A DNA stretch of 64,000 bases, from contig NZ_BAFX01000050.1 of assembly GCF_000308815.1 (NCBI RefSeq), forward strand, positions 60,889-124,888, written 5' to 3'. The notes beneath the pieces were generated by a model. The model was not told where the DNA came from, made no database searches, and saw nothing but the letters and a program-made list of their open reading frames with translations. Origin of the DNA: Nocardia concava NBRC 100430. Lineage in GTDB: Bacteria; Actinomycetota; Actinomycetes; Mycobacteriales; Mycobacteriaceae. This document shows positions 62,554-64,000 of this stretch, piece after piece (the first letter of the stretch is position 1; each line of letters starts with the position of its first letter). A program made the translations under genes and the position numbers.

Positions 62554-63587
62554 TCCGGTTCACCTCCGGTGGAATCGGTTCGGCCGGAGCCGGTTCGGAA
62601 TGGCCGAAGCCCGGCCAGGGCCAGGCCCGTGACCAGCAGGCCCGGTATCAGGAAGCCCCACGCCAGGCCGCGGAAAGCGGTGAACCCGAGCGGGTGGGTG
62701 ACGTCGTTCAATGCGACGACGGCGTCGAAATTGCCGATATTGTCGTTCATGGTGCCGACCAGCGCCGCGAAGCGGGAGGTCATGGGCTGCCAGCGGTTCT
62801 CCAGCGCGGTGATGCCGGAGAGATCGGCCTCGGGGTGCGCGGCGCGAACCGCCCCGGCGTAGCGGCTGTTCAATTCGCCGTCCGCGGCGACCAGGGTGAC
62901 GAAATAGCCCTGGACCCGGCGCACGTGCTCGGTGGTCAGGATCGGCCGGAACCCGTCGATGACCGGTTGCGCGGCCGGACCCGCCGCGAAAAGCCCTGCC
63001 GCCAAGGGCGTCACGACCAGCGCGAGACCCGCCAACCCCGCGAAGGCCCGCCACGTCCTGGCCCGCGAGCCGTTCCCGGCGGCGCGGAAACCGGCGATTC
63101 CGGCACCGATCAGCACCACGCCGGGCAATGCCAGCAACCAGGGCAGGCTGCCGAAAGGCGCTGTGCCGGAGAGTGTCCGGTAGTTTCCGCGATTGGTGTC
63201 GATCGCGTCGAGCATGGACGAGATATCGGTCCGGATGCCCGGATAGTCCCGGACGAACTGATCCACGCGGGGATACTCACCCGCTGGCGGCGAAACCGAC
63301 TGCAGGGTAACGATATTCGTGCGGGCGTCGTCCAGTACCCGCAGATCCGAGCGGTAGCCGTCGATACTCTGCTCGGTCACGTACGGGCCGAAGGCGTCGA
63401 TCATGGCCTCGCCCTGCACCGCGCGCGGGAACATGCCCGTGGCCACCGGCGCGGCCACCAGCAGCACGCCGAGTGCCGCCAGCACGGCGAACGGCCATCG
63501 CGCCGTGACTCGTTCGGGCGCCCGCTCCACCTGGGAGACGAATTCGGAGTAGGCGGGCAGGCCCGAGAACGCGGACACGGTGCTCAT
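62550..63587 (-). CDS. Membrane protein with duplicated TM-helical unit, second gene of envelope operon
   Basis: 345 residues. Four spans at about 31-53, 148-168, 181-203 and 309-327. The two extracytoplasmic domains repeat one pattern: IDAFGPYVTEQSIDGYRS (about 63-80) and IDGFRPILTTEHVRRVQG (about 210-227), so the gene arose by internal duplication. The long helical loops look like ligand-sensing four-helix domains, but no signalling domain follows. Both ends overlap neighbours by 4 bases. Confidence 0.8.
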   Translation of the reverse strand: MSTVSAFSGLPAYSEFVSQVERAPERVTARWPFAVLAALGVLLVAAPVATGMFPRAVQGEAMIDAFGPYVTEQSIDGYRSDLRVLDDARTNIVTLQSVSPPAGEYPRVDQFVRDYPGIRTDISSMLDAIDTNRGNYRTLSGTAPFGSLPWLLALPGVVLIGAGIAGFRAAGNGSRARTWRAFAGLAGLALVVTPLAAGLFAAGPAAQPVIDGFRPILTTEHVRRVQGYFVTLVAADGELNSRYAGAVRAAHPEADLSGITALENRWQPMTSRFAALVGTMNDNIGNFDAVVALNDVTHPLGFTAFRGLAWGFLIPGLLVTGLALAGLRPFRTGSGRTDSTGGEPE

Positions 63588-64000
63588 CGCCGTATTCGGA
63601 CCAGGCGGTCCGCGCCGAAGAACACGCCGGTGCCGATGATCGCGACGATCAGCAGGACCGGCACCAGCCATGGATAGCGTTGCCCGCGCGGTATTTCCAC
63701 GGTTTTGGTCGCCAGGACCGGCGCGGCCTGAACCGGCGATGCCGGTGCGGCGGCGGGCTGGGACGCCGGGGCTGCGGCCGCGGGCGCTTGCGGCGCGCCC
63801 GGTTCTGCGGCCGCCGGAGCCGGGGCCGTAGCCACCGGAGCCTGGGCCGCGGCAGGCGGAGCCGAGCCCGGGGCCTGCGGCGCGATCGACGCCGCCGCGG
63901 GCGCACCCTGCGGCAGGCTGCCGCGATACTGCCCCGCCAGATGCCACAGCCCGGTGAAGTTGTTGAACGGCCCGCCCACGATCTGGCTGGTCCACTCGAT
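63584..64000 (-). CDS. Secreted/anchored protein, first visible gene of envelope operon (partial)
   Basis: Only the C-terminal 138 residues are in the window; the gene continues past the right edge. It begins here with EWTSQIVGGPFNNFTGLWHL, the same module as the lipoprotein at 61747. A long Ala/Pro linker follows, then RGQRYPWLVPVLLIVAIIGT, a membrane span near the C-terminus with a short basic tail. It appears to be an exported, C-terminally anchored protein. Confidence 0.75.
   Translation of the reverse strand: MEWTSQIVGGPFNNFTGLWHLAGQYRGSLPQGAPAAASIAPQAPGSAPPAAAQAPVATAPAPAAAEPGAPQAPAAAAPASQPAAAPASPVQAAPVLATKTVEIPRGQRYPWLVPVLLIVAIIGTGVFFGADRLVRIRR

Overview
The window is a high-GC (by eye about 65-72 %), gene-dense stretch of an actinomycete chromosome, most likely Nocardia or a close mycolic-acid relative. 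The support is: an XRE regulator paired with DUF397, F420-type enzymes, the proA-MoxR-VWA gene order also known from mycobacteria, several homologues of the steroid ring-degradation enzymes, and tandem secreted PtpB-like phosphatases. No rRNA, tRNA, CRISPR array, phage or intact insertion sequence was recognised. Two genes run off the edges.

Layout. 1-5 kb: an AlkZ-like glycosylase (cut by the left edge), then a GH43-like protein, a fucose/arabinose-isomerase-like protein and an FGGY sugar kinase. 5-11.9 kb: accessory genes, with XRE/DUF397, three very small ORFs, lipoproteins, a secreted papain-like protease, HxlR next to a RibD-type reductase, and a lone RHH antitoxin. 11.9-15.5 kb: xylulokinase, polyol-type dehydrogenase and a DUF2961/GH172 protein, which may work with the first sugar cluster on pentoses or arabinan. 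15.6-17.6 kb: two tandem secreted tyrosine phosphatases. 17.8-26.4 kb: an unusual SDR/PEP-utilising fusion, a KstD-like flavoprotein, a membrane alpha/beta hydrolase, and HsaA and HsaD homologues. 26.4-37.1 kb: DinB-like protein, ECF sigma factor with a zinc anti-sigma factor and flavodoxin-fold reductase, LuxR-type ATPase regulator, hydrolases with TetR, an erythromycin-esterase-like protein and a nitrilase. 37.1-41.1 kb: RibBA, then an MFS transporter with PadR. 41.1-47.4 kb: IclR and a flavin reductase-KshA-small Cys protein-KshB-HsaC-dehydrogenase run. 47.3-55.6 kb: methyltransferase, an OYE/F420 fusion with TetR, two SDRs with PadR, and MFS with ribokinase. 55.6-60.8 kb: proA-MoxR-VWA, YjbQ and a luciferase-like F420 enzyme. 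60.8-64 kb: a tightly overlapping four-gene operon of unknown envelope proteins.

How the genes work together. Homologues of nearly every enzyme for opening steroid rings A and B (KstD-like, KshA, KshB, HsaA, HsaB, HsaC, HsaD) are present but split over three places. A 17-bp palindrome of the form TATTTC-N5-GAAATA lies upstream of hsaA, of the flavin reductase that heads the IclR-linked cluster, and of ribBA. This suggests one regulon that couples ring degradation to flavin supply.

Non-coding structure is rich. There are three copies of a 77-80 bp palindromic element, a pair of related hairpins in one 515-bp intergenic region, and several clear operator palindromes next to TetR and PadR genes. 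Functions are inferred by reading the proteins; no database search was run, and start sites were chosen from visible ribosome binding sites and family habit.
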